NCBI GenBank assembly: GCA_937919165.1
Contig: CALFPO010000024.1
Location: 1 to 64,000, forward strand
DNA from: an uncultured Bacillota bacterium
Lineage (GTDB): Bacteria > Bacillota_I > Bacilli_A > Erysipelotrichales > Erysipelotrichaceae
DNA: 64,000 nucleotides
Reading direction: 5' to 3'
Within the stretch, counting starts at the first letter, position 1. Each line of letters starts with the position of its first letter. The notes beneath the pieces were generated by a model. The model did no database searches, was not told the origin of the DNA, and was given only the letters and a program-made list of their open reading frames with translations. Position numbers and translations under genes: made by a program. Below are positions 53,221 through 62,175 of this stretch, piece after piece.

Positions 53221-53249
53221 TTTATGTTTTTGAGGATATCTAATATAAT
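53221..53249 (+). promoter_or_regulatory. Promoter of the 53277 gene
   Basis: TTTATG, a 17-base spacer and TATAAT (53244-53249), with the ribosome site AGGAGG before the ATG at 53277. Confidence 0.5.
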
Positions 53250-53276
53250 AGAGAAGTATCCACAGGAGGTATTCAT

Positions 53277-53774
53277 ATGCAAAACATCAGAAAGAAAGCT
53301 CTGCTTATTGCTGGCGTCATCTTTGCTTGCCTATCAGTAAACAGAATAGCTTTATATGTAAGAGATACATGGTTCTACCGCTATTCTATCGGCGATAACC
53401 TCAATTATGTGCTGCTTACGGCAACATATATCGTGTTCGCTCTATACTGTTTCCTTAAGAACAATCGCTACATTGGCTTATTGATTGGTTCAATCGTTTA
53501 TACGCTGGTAACGGTTATAGATGGATTCAGCTTCACAAATATGCTTATCATTGCAGGTTCTGCCCTGCTTGTAGCCATTCTGTTTATGCTCTATAAGGGC
53601 AATCCTGCCCTGCTGCAGACAGTCTGGTTCATTCCTGGCGCCTTGATCTTTGCAGGCTTCTTCCTTTTTGATCTTCAGTATGGCTTCGGCTATCTGCAGT
53701 TCAAGGATCTCTTGATCTATTTTGAGCCATTAGGAGTCCTGCTGATGTGCCTAGGACTTTTGGATCTGGAATAA
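53277..53774 (+). CDS. Membrane protein of unknown function
   Basis: 165 residues with five spans and short loops; the C-terminal FEPLGVLLMCLGLLDLE has few charges. I recognise no family. ACAGGAGG precedes the ATG. Its terminator hairpin comes directly after the stop, so it is probably monocistronic. Confidence 0.65.
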   Translation: MQNIRKKALLIAGVIFACLSVNRIALYVRDTWFYRYSIGDNLNYVLLTATYIVFALYCFLKNNRYIGLLIGSIVYTLVTVIDGFSFTNMLIIAGSALLVAILFMLYKGNPALLQTVWFIPGALIFAGFFLFDLQYGFGYLQFKDLLIYFEPLGVLLMCLGLLDLE

Positions 53775-53793
53775 ACTCCTTTATGGAGTTTTT
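53773..53793 (+). terminator. Short terminator hairpin
   Basis: AAACTCC / GGAGTTT with a five-base loop and a short T tail, just before the ribosome site of the next gene. Partial read-through is possible. Confidence 0.6.
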
Positions 53794-53811
53794 AATTTGG
53801 AGGAATAAATA

Positions 53812-54984
53812 ATGCAATTCTCATTCAAGAAAATCAACATCGAATCGCCTACACCTACTACCCAGTTTGGTCATTCCGTTCAGACCTATCTGCTTTCTGA
53901 ATATCGCGATCATCTCTATGCCAGAGTATTTGGTCTCAAGCAGGATGATGAATGGATAATCCACATCTCTTTCGATCTTCTATGCATGGATCTTGAACAC
54001 CGCAACCTTATTCAGGATGAAGTAAGGAAGTTCTACGGCAATGACAATATCCATCTCATCACTTCCGCAACCCATACCCACTATGCCAACAATCCTAAAG
54101 ATGAGAAGTATCAGCCTTGGCTAATGAAGACTGTCATCAATGGCATCTGCTCAATGGAATACAAGGAATACGATGATGTCACAACTTCCTATCAGCACGT
54201 TCATACCAATGCTGTAGGCAAATCAAGAATCTCTGGATATGAGACAGGACTTGAGAATCTCTGTCTGATATCTCTTTTCTCAAAAGAAGAAAACCTTCTC
54301 AACATCGTCATAAACAACTGCCATCCTACAACGCTCATTGCTGATTCAAAGTTCTTCTCAGCTGAATATCCAGGCTATGTCCTGAAGCTTCTTGAAGACA
54401 GCGAACCAGGCAACTACACCTTCATTCAGGGCGCATCAGGCGATATCTCCTCACGTTTCACCAGAAGCGGACAGGGATATGAAGATATGGTCGCTGGTGC
54501 CGAGAAACTGTATGGCGAAATTTCAGAGCTAATGGATCATCGCAAAGACAATCTTGTACCATTCAAGATTGAATACAAAGAGGTTCCTGTCGAATATGAG
54601 CATGACTTCTCGCCAGTTGATCTCTCAAAGATCAGAAGCGACCTTTCGCCACGTGAACTTGAAACCATCAGAATAGGCCAGCAGGTCAGAGAGAAGATGA
54701 ACAGCAATACCGATTCTGAAGGCAGAATCATGAACGTCATCAAGGAAGCTGCCATCGCCGCTTTAGATCTTGGCAGTGTCAAGATCATCTTCTTCCCTAA
54801 TGAGATCTTCTCAGCCTATATGGAAGGTCTTGATCTCGACAAGACGATGCTTGTTTCATACTCAAACGGCTATGGACCATACGTTCTCCCTATCGACTTC
54901 CCATACATTACCTATGAGATGTTTACCGATACCCTGAGCAGAGACTGCAAGCTCAAGCTGATCGACATAATAAAAACCATCTAG
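53812..54984 (+). CDS. Neutral/alkaline ceramidase-like hydrolase
   Basis: 390 residues. ATHTHYANNP, NCHPTTL, SAEYPGYVLK and FIQGASGDISSRF match the N-terminal zinc domain of the neutral ceramidase superfamily, where these His residues and the Ser-containing loop form the active site. The protein is shorter than true ceramidases (about 650) and has no signal peptide, so the substrate may be another amide. The stop overlaps the stop of the minus gene at 54981. GGAGG precedes the ATG. Confidence 0.72.
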   Translation: MQFSFKKINIESPTPTTQFGHSVQTYLLSEYRDHLYARVFGLKQDDEWIIHISFDLLCMDLEHRNLIQDEVRKFYGNDNIHLITSATHTHYANNPKDEKYQPWLMKTVINGICSMEYKEYDDVTTSYQHVHTNAVGKSRISGYETGLENLCLISLFSKEENLLNIVINNCHPTTLIADSKFFSAEYPGYVLKLLEDSEPGNYTFIQGASGDISSRFTRSGQGYEDMVAGAEKLYGEISELMDHRKDNLVPFKIEYKEVPVEYEHDFSPVDLSKIRSDLSPRELETIRIGQQVREKMNSNTDSEGRIMNVIKEAAIAALDLGSVKIIFFPNEIFSAYMEGLDLDKTMLVSYSNGYGPYVLPIDFPYITYEMFTDTLSRDCKLKLIDIIKTI

Positions 54985-55000
54985 TCCTTGCTAGATGGTT
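54972..55000 (-). terminator. Terminator of the 54981 gene
   Basis: Stem AACCATCTAG / CTAGATGGTT with a six-base loop; minus-strand T run. It contains stop codons of both convergent genes. Confidence 0.82.
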
Positions 55001-55529
55001 CGTCTTCACTGCTTTCGTTTTCAAACCGCTTTCTTACCCATTCAGGAAGAACCAGCGGTTTTTCTTTATTCTTCTTTGCCTGAATGACATGGTATTCCTT
55101 GTCATGCATATACTTGTCCAGTACCTTGTAGGCTGAATCGACCTGGAAGGTATCGACACCTGTCTTGCTTCCATCGGCAAGCACAAACTCAAGGAAATCA
55201 TGGCCATCGGTATGTTCGATCTTCCATGACGCCACATCCTCATAGTCAAGCCAGAAAGCCTGCTCGCTGTTCTTGGAATTGTAGACGATCATGCCTTCAT
55301 CATAGATGTCCAGCACCTTATGTTCTGGAATGAGGAACAGTACAGCCAAAGCCATCATCGCAAAGAATAGACCTAATATCTTTCCCAACAGATAAGGAAC
55401 GAAGATGCCCAATGCCACACCAACAGCCAAACAGATGACTACGGCAAGCCTTGGCTTGAAAAGGACGATCTTTACAAGATTGCCTTTTGTCTTGACCTTA
55501 TCTAGACTTACGAATTCTTTCTTTTCCAT
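54981..55529 (-). CDS. Membrane protein of unknown function, two spans
   Basis: 182 residues from the ATG at 55529. A longer frame starts at a TTG inside the terminator of the PTS IIB gene and is not credible. Residues about 25-70 make two spans; the rest is cytoplasmic with a PH-like feel (ILDIYDEGMIVYNSKN, then EYHVIQAKK), ending in an acidic tail. No known family recognised. It follows IIB on the same strand but is separated from it by a terminator. Confidence 0.6.
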   Translation of the reverse strand: MEKKEFVSLDKVKTKGNLVKIVLFKPRLAVVICLAVGVALGIFVPYLLGKILGLFFAMMALAVLFLIPEHKVLDIYDEGMIVYNSKNSEQAFWLDYEDVASWKIEHTDGHDFLEFVLADGSKTGVDTFQVDSAYKVLDKYMHDKEYHVIQAKKNKEKPLVLPEWVRKRFENESSEDEPSSKD

Positions 55530-55534
55530 TCCAT

Positions 55535-55558
55535 AAAAAGAGGTTGTCTCCAACCTCT
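55535..55558 (-). terminator. Terminator of PTS IIB
   Basis: AGAGGTTG / CAACCTCT around GAGA on the minus strand, then TTTTT. Confidence 0.9.
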
Positions 55559-55567
55559 ATCCATTTC

Positions 55568-56053
55568 TTATAAACCGTTCTTTGAAAGCAGTTCAAGGAA
55601 GTTTTCGGTTTCGTTCATAGTAGTAAGTCTGCTAGTAAGAACGCCACCTCTGAGTTCAGCGATTCTGCGGTATACCTTCGCATCATCTTCAGTTACGGCA
55701 ATAGACTTAGTAACCATCTTGTATGTTGTTCCGTTGATTGGAGCAGCATTGCCTACGTTTACAGCCTGAACTTCAACGCCAGACTCAAGAATATCCAACG
55801 CATCCTGAGGGAACTTAGCGATGACGAACATCGTCTCCTCTGGATGGTCCTTAGCATACTGGATTGTTTCGGCAACAGTCAGAACCAATACGGTGGTTCC
55901 ACGTGCAGCCATAGGAAGCGCCATCTTCTGGATTGGGTCGGCAGCAACCTTGTCATTGCATACGATGATCTTGTCAGCACCGATGGAATTCATCCAAGTA
56001 ACGGCAACCTGTCCATGGATCAGTCTATTATCAATTCTTAAATGTGTAATCAT
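55568..56053 (-). CDS. PTS system, mannose/sorbose-family IIB component
   Basis: 161 residues. LRIDNRLIHGQV holds the phosphorylated His near residue 14, the main sign of mannose-family IIB; ADKIIVCNDKVA and PMAARG follow. It takes phosphate from IIA and passes it to the sugar that IIC/IID transport. It is separated from IID by a terminator (56095-56127) and has its own TATAAT near 56079, so it can be transcribed independently. AAAGGGG precedes the ATG. Confidence 0.9.
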   Translation of the reverse strand: MITHLRIDNRLIHGQVAVTWMNSIGADKIIVCNDKVAADPIQKMALPMAARGTTVLVLTVAETIQYAKDHPEETMFVIAKFPQDALDILESGVEVQAVNVGNAAPINGTTYKMVTKSIAVTEDDAKVYRRIAELRGGVLTSRLTTMNETENFLELLSKNGL

Positions 56054-56094
56054 GAGATACCCCTTTCATCCATCTCATTATATCATCGCATAAA

Positions 56095-56127
56095 TAAAAA
56101 TGTGCAAGCGTTTTCAGCCTGCACATT
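56095..56127 (-). terminator. Terminator between PTS IID and IIB
   Basis: AATGTGCA / TGCACATT with an inner GC pair and one mismatch, loop of seven, and T residues on the minus strand. Confidence 0.85.
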
Positions 56128-56158
56128 CTTTTATTCTTTTTTTGCCTCTTCTTTTAGA

Positions 56159-56974
56159 TTAAGCCATCCAGCCTAATGCACCAAGAGCGAATGCAACTAC
56201 GAATAAGATAAGGATTACTGTCAGAGGAGAAGTCTTCTTGTACTTGATTAAGTACCAGCATCCGAATGTTAATGCTAATGGTACTAAGCAAGGGAAGATA
56301 GCATCCAATACTGACTGTAAAGTCTTAGCTTCAACTGTAGAACCTTCGATTGTCAGGTCAGAACCTAACTTAACTGGTAATGTAGCACCGATCATAGAAG
56401 GAACGAAGCCGCCCATTACAGTAACGCCGAGGATAGAAGCAGCAACCTGAAGTTTATCAAGAGTACCAGCACCTGATACATCGTTGATAACGTTAACGCC
56501 CTGCTTGTAGCCATAGTTGAATAAAGGCCAACGTAATACGAATAATGCAACCAATGGAAGTGTAGAAGCTAAGATAGCGCCTACAGCTGAACCTTCGTTT
56601 GCAAGACCAGCAGCGATGATGTTGAATGGAGGAGTAACGAGTACAGCCTGGATTGTATCACCGATACCAGCTAAAGGACCCATAAGGGCAACCTTAAGGT
56701 TGTCGCCTACTTCTGGCTGGTAAGCTTCTTCCAAAGCTACGTCAGCACCGAAGATAAGTGCAGAAGCACCTGGGTGAGTATTGTAGAACTGCATGTGTCT
56801 TTCAAGTTCACGACACTGCTTTTCTTCAGTTTCATATAATTCTTTGATTACAGGAACCATTGCGTATGCATAGCCACCAGCCTGCATCTTTTCATAGTTC
56901 CAGCACCACTGTAATGCCCAGTTATGTCTTGAGCAAGCTTTCTTTAAAGCACCCGCAGTTAACTTATTAGACAT
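56159..56974 (-). CDS. PTS system, mannose-family IID component
   Basis: 271 residues. SRHNWALQWCWNYEKMQAGGYAY and MGPLAGIGDTIQ with several C-terminal spans are characteristic of IID. With IIC it forms the membrane channel. The ATG overlaps the IIC stop by one base. The acidic GDNLKVALMGPLAGIGD segment is in the cytoplasmic part. Confidence 0.92.
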   Translation of the reverse strand: MSNKLTAGALKKACSRHNWALQWCWNYEKMQAGGYAYAMVPVIKELYETEEKQCRELERHMQFYNTHPGASALIFGADVALEEAYQPEVGDNLKVALMGPLAGIGDTIQAVLVTPPFNIIAAGLANEGSAVGAILASTLPLVALFVLRWPLFNYGYKQGVNVINDVSGAGTLDKLQVAASILGVTVMGGFVPSMIGATLPVKLGSDLTIEGSTVEAKTLQSVLDAIFPCLVPLALTFGCWYLIKYKKTSPLTVILILFVVAFALGALGWMA

Positions 56975-57696
56975 TATTTAGCACCTCCTACAAAGAAACT
57001 AGCTGCAGCTAAACCAACTAAAGCCAGAGCCAGAGTTCCCATACCAGCGTAAGCATAGAGAACGAAACCGATAATGAAGAATGGCCAGTACTTCTTGAGA
57101 TCCATGTAAGAAAGAAGAAGTGCGAAACCAACGGCTGGTAATACCTTACCAACAACTCTCAAACCGTTAGCGATCCACTCGATAGATGTAGCGAAGTTTG
57201 TAACTGCTACAACGTTATCGATTAAGATCATACCGAATACAACTGGTAACATACGTGATAAAGCCCATGGAAGAGTACCGCAAAGAGTTGCTAATTCGAA
57301 CTTCTTGATGTTGTTCTCAGCCAAAGCCTTTTCACCTAAGTGCTGGAATACAGTAGTAGTAGCTCTACCTAAGATATCCATTTCAGACATCAGCAGGGAG
57401 ATACCCTGTGCTACGACGATACCAGCGTCGACGTTTCCTGTCTTTGCACCAACAACGGTACCGAAAATAGCACCAGTGATGAAATCAGGAATTGTTGCAC
57501 CACCATAAGTATAGAAACCTAAGCTGTTGATAAGCATAACTGAGCCTACCTGTAAGCCTGTGTTGATATCACCAACGCACAGACCAGCTAAGATCGCTGT
57601 AATTATAGGAGTACGAACACCGATTCCGGATAAATCTAGAACCATAGCCACACCTGACCATAGACCTAAAATTATACCCAACATTAAATTGCTCAT
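56974..57696 (-). CDS. PTS system, mannose-family IIC component
   Basis: 240 residues from the ATG at 57696; a frame 22 codons longer passes through the ribosome site and promoter. About eight spans, with GIGVRTPIITAILAGLCVGD and LQVGSVMLI as in AgaW/SorA-type IIC. It carries the sugar channel. AGGAGG lies 12 bases before the ATG, slightly far. The unit has a perfect promoter. Substrate unknown; the neighbouring operons suggest an amino sugar. Confidence 0.9.
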   Translation of the reverse strand: MSNLMLGIILGLWSGVAMVLDLSGIGVRTPIITAILAGLCVGDINTGLQVGSVMLINSLGFYTYGGATIPDFITGAIFGTVVGAKTGNVDAGIVVAQGISLLMSEMDILGRATTTVFQHLGEKALAENNIKKFELATLCGTLPWALSRMLPVVFGMILIDNVVAVTNFATSIEWIANGLRVVGKVLPAVGFALLLSYMDLKKYWPFFIIGFVLYAYAGMGTLALALVGLAAASFFVGGAK

Positions 57697-57723
57697 ATAA
57701 TTTATGAACCTCCTTATACTATT

Positions 57724-57752
57724 ATTATAGTTAGTCAATTCACAAGTTTCAA
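57724..57752 (-). promoter_or_regulatory. Promoter of the PTS IIC-IID operon
   Basis: On the minus strand TTGAAA (57747-57752), exactly 17 bases, then TATAAT (57724-57729). A near-consensus sigma-A promoter. Confidence 0.82.
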
Positions 57753-57759
57753 CAATTTT

Positions 57760-57788
57760 CACATAATCATCACATAATCATCACATAT
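57760..57788. repeat. Direct 11-bp repeat upstream of the PTS promoter
   Basis: TCACATAATCA occurs twice in a row (57760-57770 and 57771-57781) and a third partial copy, TCACATA, follows. The repeat length equals one helical turn and lies just upstream of the PTS -35 and over the -35 area of the plus gene at 57821. It may bind a regulator. Confidence 0.7.
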
Positions 57789-57820
57789 GCTAAAATAGAT
57801 AAGAAGCTGAGGTAAAAACT

Positions 57821-58471
57821 ATGCAACTCAAATTCTATAAGAAATCAACATTATTGCTTGGCTTGGTTCTGGCCATCGATGCCCTTGCCATTGCCTTGCT
57901 TATCATTTATCGCGAAGCCTGGGCTGACCACAAGTTTGCGGTCATCGCTGGATTCGTTCTCTTCCTGTTTATCCTGTCGACCTGCTATTCATACTATGAT
58001 CTGAATGCCGACAAGAACATGATCAGGAAGATGGTAGCCAACGGCGATGTCGCCATGGCCAACGTCAAGAGCGGAACATTCGTAAGATTCGCTAGAGACG
58101 CAAGACTCAGAAACCATGTCTACTGGAAGCTTGACATCGATCTATATGATGATGATATGCAGAAGATCTCCAAGACCATCGTCGAGAAATTCTCCACTCA
58201 CCAGACATCCATTCCTGAAGGCTTTGTATATGTCACTTACGACAAGAACAGACCAGATGACATACTGATCATTCCTAATGTCATCATCTCTTCCATCCCT
58301 GAATACGAGACGCTGGTAAGAGAATATGAGAAAAAGATCAAGCCCAAATATCTCAACGCCTACTATAAGGATGGCATGATTCTCCAGTCCTACAAGGACT
58401 CGATCCAGGAAGAGAAAGCCTACTACAAGGAGTTCCTGGAAAAGGTAAACGAAACCACCAAGAAGAGCTAA
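57821..58471 (+). CDS. Membrane protein of unknown function
   Basis: 216 residues: two spans near 12-32 and 40-58, then a soluble domain of about 150 residues with no motif I recognise, ending in a charged helix (YKDSIQEEKAYYKEFLEKVN). GAGG precedes the ATG and TATGCTAAAAT is a possible extended -10. Divergent from the PTS operon and preceded by the 11-bp repeats. The terminator includes its stop codon. Confidence 0.65.
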   Translation: MQLKFYKKSTLLLGLVLAIDALAIALLIIYREAWADHKFAVIAGFVLFLFILSTCYSYYDLNADKNMIRKMVANGDVAMANVKSGTFVRFARDARLRNHVYWKLDIDLYDDDMQKISKTIVEKFSTHQTSIPEGFVYVTYDKNRPDDILIIPNVIISSIPEYETLVREYEKKIKPKYLNAYYKDGMILQSYKDSIQEEKAYYKEFLEKVNETTKKS

Positions 58472-58486
58472 GCTCTTCTTTTTTTA
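58460..58486 (+). terminator. Terminator of the 57821 gene
   Basis: AAGAAGAGC / GCTCTTCTT with loop TAA (the stop codon) and a T run. Confidence 0.92.
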
Positions 58487-58518
58487 TCCATATGGCTATA
58501 TAATTGAAAAGTCGGCTT

Positions 58519-59382
58519 ATGGATGCATATGATTTCAACAAAGATTTGGTATTAGATGAATCGCAAGATTCTAGACATAGAAGATTTAGAAGACACACTA
58601 TCAAAACGCTCTTTACCTTAAATCTATTTTTGTTGTGCTTCGCCTTTCTATGCATGAAAGTGACGGACATCATCCACGCCTACACCTTCTCTCATCAGGA
58701 ACATGATGCCATAACCTGCTATCGTGCAGAGAAGCTAAAGGATAGATATCTTTCAACATATTCATATCTTGACTCAAGAGCCAACAACGTCGATCTCGAT
58801 ACGCTCAACAGGTCCATGAAGGCCAGCTATCGCGGCGACTTCGACTATGAAGAATATTCAGGAACATTTGGTCCATATACAGATGAAGCATGGTCTGTCT
58901 GGTCACATGCCAACGTTCTCTACTATCAAGGTCTGATTCATGGTTCCGACAATAGCAGACAATGTACCTTCTTCGCCCAGATGTGGTTCTATGACATCTA
59001 TGGCTTCAACTCATCACTTGATGGACCAAGCGGCGATGGAGCGCACTTCGCCTACAACGTCTATTACGCCAACACCTATCTAGATGATGAAGGAAATATA
59101 TGCTATCTATTCTCCCTTGACGATTTCCCTAAAGCTATGGGACTCATATCGATAAGAAGTTCTGCAAACCCTGATGGACATGTCGTATGTGTAGATGAGG
59201 CAGATTACTTCAGCAACACCATCACCATCTCCGATGGCAACACCACCAACATCGGCGATGTGACAATCAGAAAAGAGATGAGCTTTGATGAGTTCTACAG
59301 CACATATCCTGGATACTATGTATATGTCAATCCAACTTCAGAGCTAGCTTTATCAATAACAGAAAAAAGAGCTGATTACTAA
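58519..59382 (+). CDS. Membrane-anchored CHAP-domain protein (putative peptidoglycan amidase)
   Basis: 287 residues from the ATG at 58519; a TTG at 58504 is also in frame. One span near residue 35, then an outside domain. QCTFFAQMWFYDIYGFN holds the Cys, DGAHFAYNVYY and DGHVVCVDEAD the His, the CHAP Cys-His pair. CHAP enzymes cut peptidoglycan amide bonds. No signal-peptidase site is evident, so it should stay membrane-bound. TATAAT lies at 58498-58503, so the leader is very short. It is convergent with the MurQ operon, a wall-recycling set. Confidence 0.7.
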   Translation: MDAYDFNKDLVLDESQDSRHRRFRRHTIKTLFTLNLFLLCFAFLCMKVTDIIHAYTFSHQEHDAITCYRAEKLKDRYLSTYSYLDSRANNVDLDTLNRSMKASYRGDFDYEEYSGTFGPYTDEAWSVWSHANVLYYQGLIHGSDNSRQCTFFAQMWFYDIYGFNSSLDGPSGDGAHFAYNVYYANTYLDDEGNICYLFSLDDFPKAMGLISIRSSANPDGHVVCVDEADYFSNTITISDGNTTNIGDVTIRKEMSFDEFYSTYPGYYVYVNPTSELALSITEKRADY

Positions 59383-59393
59383 TGATCGGCTCT
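59368..59393. terminator. Bidirectional terminator between CHAP gene and murQ
   Basis: AGAGCTGAT pairs with ATCGGCTCT (one G-T pair) across an eight-base loop, with A and T runs on both sides. Confidence 0.75.
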
Positions 59394-59399
59394 ATTTAT

Positions 59400-60287
59400 C
59401 TATATATTCCTAATTACGCCATTTGCCTTAGCCAAGGCTTCAATGGCTTTTTCTTTATCATAGCCAAACAGAATCATGACAATCGCCAGCTTGCAGCTGT
59501 TGTCTGTTTCCTTGAGGACGGCATTGGCCGTCTCATAGTCGCAGTCCGTTGCCTGCATGACGATATTGTGGCATCTTTCTACCAGCTTCTCGTTTGTGGC
59601 CTTCACATCAACCATCAGATTGCCATAAACCTTTCCGACCTTGATCATCGTTACGGTTGAGATCATGTTCAGGATGATCTTCTGGCAGGTTCCTGACTTA
59701 AGTCTGGTCGAGCCAGTCAGCACCTCTGGACCGGCACTTACTTCGATTGGATAGTCGACATGCTTGGCAATCTCGGTATTCATGTTGCAACACAAGCAGC
59801 CTGTAGCTGCGCCGATTTCTCTTGCATAATCCAATCCGCCTATGACATATGGCGTTCTGCCGCTGGCAGCAATGCCCAGCACGAAATCTTCGCTTTTTAG
59901 ATCTATCTTCTGCAGATCGCTTATTCCCAGTTCCTTAGAATCTTCAGCGCCCTCTACAGCCTTCACAAAAGCCATGTCGCCTCCGGCAATGAGCCCCACA
60001 AATCTTTCGCAGTTGAAGGTTGGCACAACCTCTACAGCATCCATAAGGCCCATTCTGCCGCTGGTTCCCGCACCCATGTAGATGATGCGTCCACCCTTTT
60101 CATAGGTTTCGACAGTCTTGTTTATCAATGCCGCGATCTCAGGCAAAGCCTTTCTTACAGCCTCCAGGACATTCTTGTCTTCCTCGTTCATCAAAGAAAG
60201 GATCTCTTCAATGCTTAGGACATCAAGGTTCATGGTGCCGGTGTTTCTTGTCTCGGTAGATAAGCCCTTGAGATCTACTTTTGCCAC
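59400..60287 (-). CDS. murQ: N-acetylmuramic acid 6-phosphate etherase
   Basis: 295 residues. STETRNTGTMNLD, GAGTSGRMGLMDAVE, AVEGAEDSKE (catalytic Glu), LGIAASGRTPYV and TGSTRLKSGTCQK are MurQ motifs. It removes D-lactate from MurNAc-6-P to give GlcNAc-6-P. The ATG overlaps the end of nagA by 13 bp. It is the last gene of the SIS-nagA-murQ operon. Confidence 0.93.
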   Translation of the reverse strand: MAKVDLKGLSTETRNTGTMNLDVLSIEEILSLMNEEDKNVLEAVRKALPEIAALINKTVETYEKGGRIIYMGAGTSGRMGLMDAVEVVPTFNCERFVGLIAGGDMAFVKAVEGAEDSKELGISDLQKIDLKSEDFVLGIAASGRTPYVIGGLDYAREIGAATGCLCCNMNTEIAKHVDYPIEVSAGPEVLTGSTRLKSGTCQKIILNMISTVTMIKVGKVYGNLMVDVKATNEKLVERCHNIVMQATDCDYETANAVLKETDNSCKLAIVMILFGYDKEKAIEALAKANGVIRNI

Positions 60288-61423
60288 AACTTTCCTCCGA
60301 TATAGGTAGCCTTGGTGTTGAAGTTATCATCGAAGACAGCGATATCAGCCTTGTAGTTCTCCTTGATGAGACCTCTGTTGTTTATTCCTAGCATGCGCAT
60401 CGGATTGATGGTGGCAGCATTCATGGCTGTCACGAAATCGATGTTTGCTTCGTGGATCGCATAATCGAGAATGTGATTCAGCTTATGGCATGAGCCCGCC
60501 AATGTTTCGGTACCGGTGATGTAGCCTACGCCATCCTTGGTGATGGTGGTTGTACGTCCCTTATCCTCGAAGGTGTATACGCCAGGCTTGAGGCCCTTGA
60601 TGTTTACGGAATCGGTAATGAGGATGAACTTGTCCTTGCCTTTTACCTTAGCCAGAATGTTGGCAGCATACTTATTGACATGGATGCCATCGCAGATGCA
60701 TTCAGCGTAGCAGTTGTCATGATACATGGCAGCACCGACAACGCCAGGTTCACGATGATGCAAGCCCTTCATGCCGTTGTATGTATGGGTGAAGCTTGTT
60801 GCGCCATGTTCAATGGCTTCCTTGCAGATATCGAAAGTTGCGCCAGTATGTCCCAAAGAAACCTTCATGCCCTTTGATACGCAATAGTCGATTACCGAAT
60901 AGTCGCCATTGAGCATTTCAGGGGCAATCATCACATAGATCAGATGTCCCTTGCAGGCATCATTGAACTCGTCGATGACTTCCTTGTCAGGAATGATCTG
61001 GAAATCAAGATTCTGGGCTCCTCTTTCCTTTCCTGAACAGATGAATGGCCCTTCCTCATATACGCCAAGGATGTTGGTGCCGAATGTTGGCTTCTCGATG
61101 AACTTGCCGATATTCTTGAGGGCCTTCACCAGACCCTTTCTTGGGAATGATGAGATGGAAGCCAAGGTGCTTGTGACACCTTCGCTTGGAAGATATGATG
61201 TCCATTCCTTCAGCCACTCCAATGTTGCGGTATTGGACTCTAATTTGTTGTAGCCATGATTGTGGATATCACACAGACCAGGCATAACAATCTTGTCGCC
61301 ATAGTCCTTGTCGGCCTTGAACAGACCATATGGATATACGCCAGTGATCGTATCTCCTTCAATCTTGATCTGCCTAGGCTGCAGCTTCTCTTCAAAATAG
61401 ACTCTCTTTGACTGTATTATCAT
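60275..61423 (-). CDS. nagA: N-acetylglucosamine-6-phosphate deacetylase
   Basis: 382 residues. Amidohydrolase motifs DIHNHG (metal His), YEEGPF (Glu), SLGHTGATF, HTYNGMKGLHHREPG, CDGIHV and ITDSVN (catalytic Asp) occur in order. It deacetylates GlcNAc-6-P to GlcN-6-P. It uses the product of MurQ directly, and the two genes overlap. The HTYNGM variant replaces the common HLFNAM, a mild divergence. Confidence 0.92.
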   Translation of the reverse strand: MIIQSKRVYFEEKLQPRQIKIEGDTITGVYPYGLFKADKDYGDKIVMPGLCDIHNHGYNKLESNTATLEWLKEWTSYLPSEGVTSTLASISSFPRKGLVKALKNIGKFIEKPTFGTNILGVYEEGPFICSGKERGAQNLDFQIIPDKEVIDEFNDACKGHLIYVMIAPEMLNGDYSVIDYCVSKGMKVSLGHTGATFDICKEAIEHGATSFTHTYNGMKGLHHREPGVVGAAMYHDNCYAECICDGIHVNKYAANILAKVKGKDKFILITDSVNIKGLKPGVYTFEDKGRTTTITKDGVGYITGTETLAGSCHKLNHILDYAIHEANIDFVTAMNAATINPMRMLGINNRGLIKENYKADIAVFDDNFNTKATYIGGKLWQK

Positions 61424-61467
61424 TGTTTTTCTCTCCCTTATGATTATGATAGCACCGCTATGCTTGA

Positions 61468-62109
61468 CTATCTAAACAGCAGGATGGTCGATACTGCCAC
61501 CAGCATCTGGCACACCACATTGGATATCTCGATTGCCCAATGGACCTTGGGCTTCTTGAGATCCGATCCGATGCCCACCAGACACAGGAACACAAACAGG
61601 CAGATCGCCACACCATACATTGCAATGCACAGCATCTTTCCTGATTTTATGGCCAAGGCAATAAGCGATGAATAGATCAATATATAGCCTACAGCTCCTG
61701 TCAGTACGGCTGCCGTATTGAACTTGCCGGTCCTGTATACGATGAATGCCAATAGGGCCACAACGCATATAAGCATGATCGCAAGCACGGCGAAGCTCAA
61801 TCCCAGCACATGACTTGATAAAGCCATGCCTGAAAGCAATATTCCCGAATTGACGTAGAACACCAGATTGACGGGCATCTTGAATTCAAACTTTCCTAGT
61901 CCCACCAGACACTTGACGGTCGGGATAGTGAAGCCAAAGACAAGCGACATGAGCATGCCTATGGCATAGATGATAAGGACTGGCTTTGCCATAAGAGACT
62001 TCATGTTCAATAGAACCGTAATCGAAGTGATGCTGTAGAAGATCGGATTGATATAGTCGAACAATCCTAAAGCTAGCGAGAATGAATTCATTTTTTCTTT
62101 GTTATTCAT
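61468..62109 (-). CDS. Membrane protein of unknown function in the amino-sugar operon
   Basis: 213 residues, about six spans with short loops. No family recognised. It lies between the SIS gene (66 bp upstream) and nagA (44 bp downstream), so it may be part of uptake or sensing of the same sugar. A small hairpin (62157-62172) precedes it. Confidence 0.6.
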   Translation of the reverse strand: MNNKEKMNSFSLALGLFDYINPIFYSITSITVLLNMKSLMAKPVLIIYAIGMLMSLVFGFTIPTVKCLVGLGKFEFKMPVNLVFYVNSGILLSGMALSSHVLGLSFAVLAIMLICVVALLAFIVYRTGKFNTAAVLTGAVGYILIYSSLIALAIKSGKMLCIAMYGVAICLFVFLCLVGIGSDLKKPKVHWAIEISNVVCQMLVAVSTILLFR

Positions 62110-62156
62110 ATGACCTCCAGACGAAAATGATGAATGATGCTTGATGCTAAATTAAG

Positions 62157-62172
62157 AAGCCCTTGCGGGCCT
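62157..62172 (-). terminator. Weak hairpin inside the SIS-nagA-murQ operon
   Basis: AAGCCC / GGGCCT around TTGC, with a poor T run. It could attenuate transcription between the SIS genes and the downstream genes. Confidence 0.35.
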
Positions 62173-62175
62173 CTA

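Noticed and set aside
55530..55553. TTG start of the 54981 gene at 55553
   Set aside because: It lies within the terminator stem of the PTS IIB gene; the ATG at 55529 follows it.
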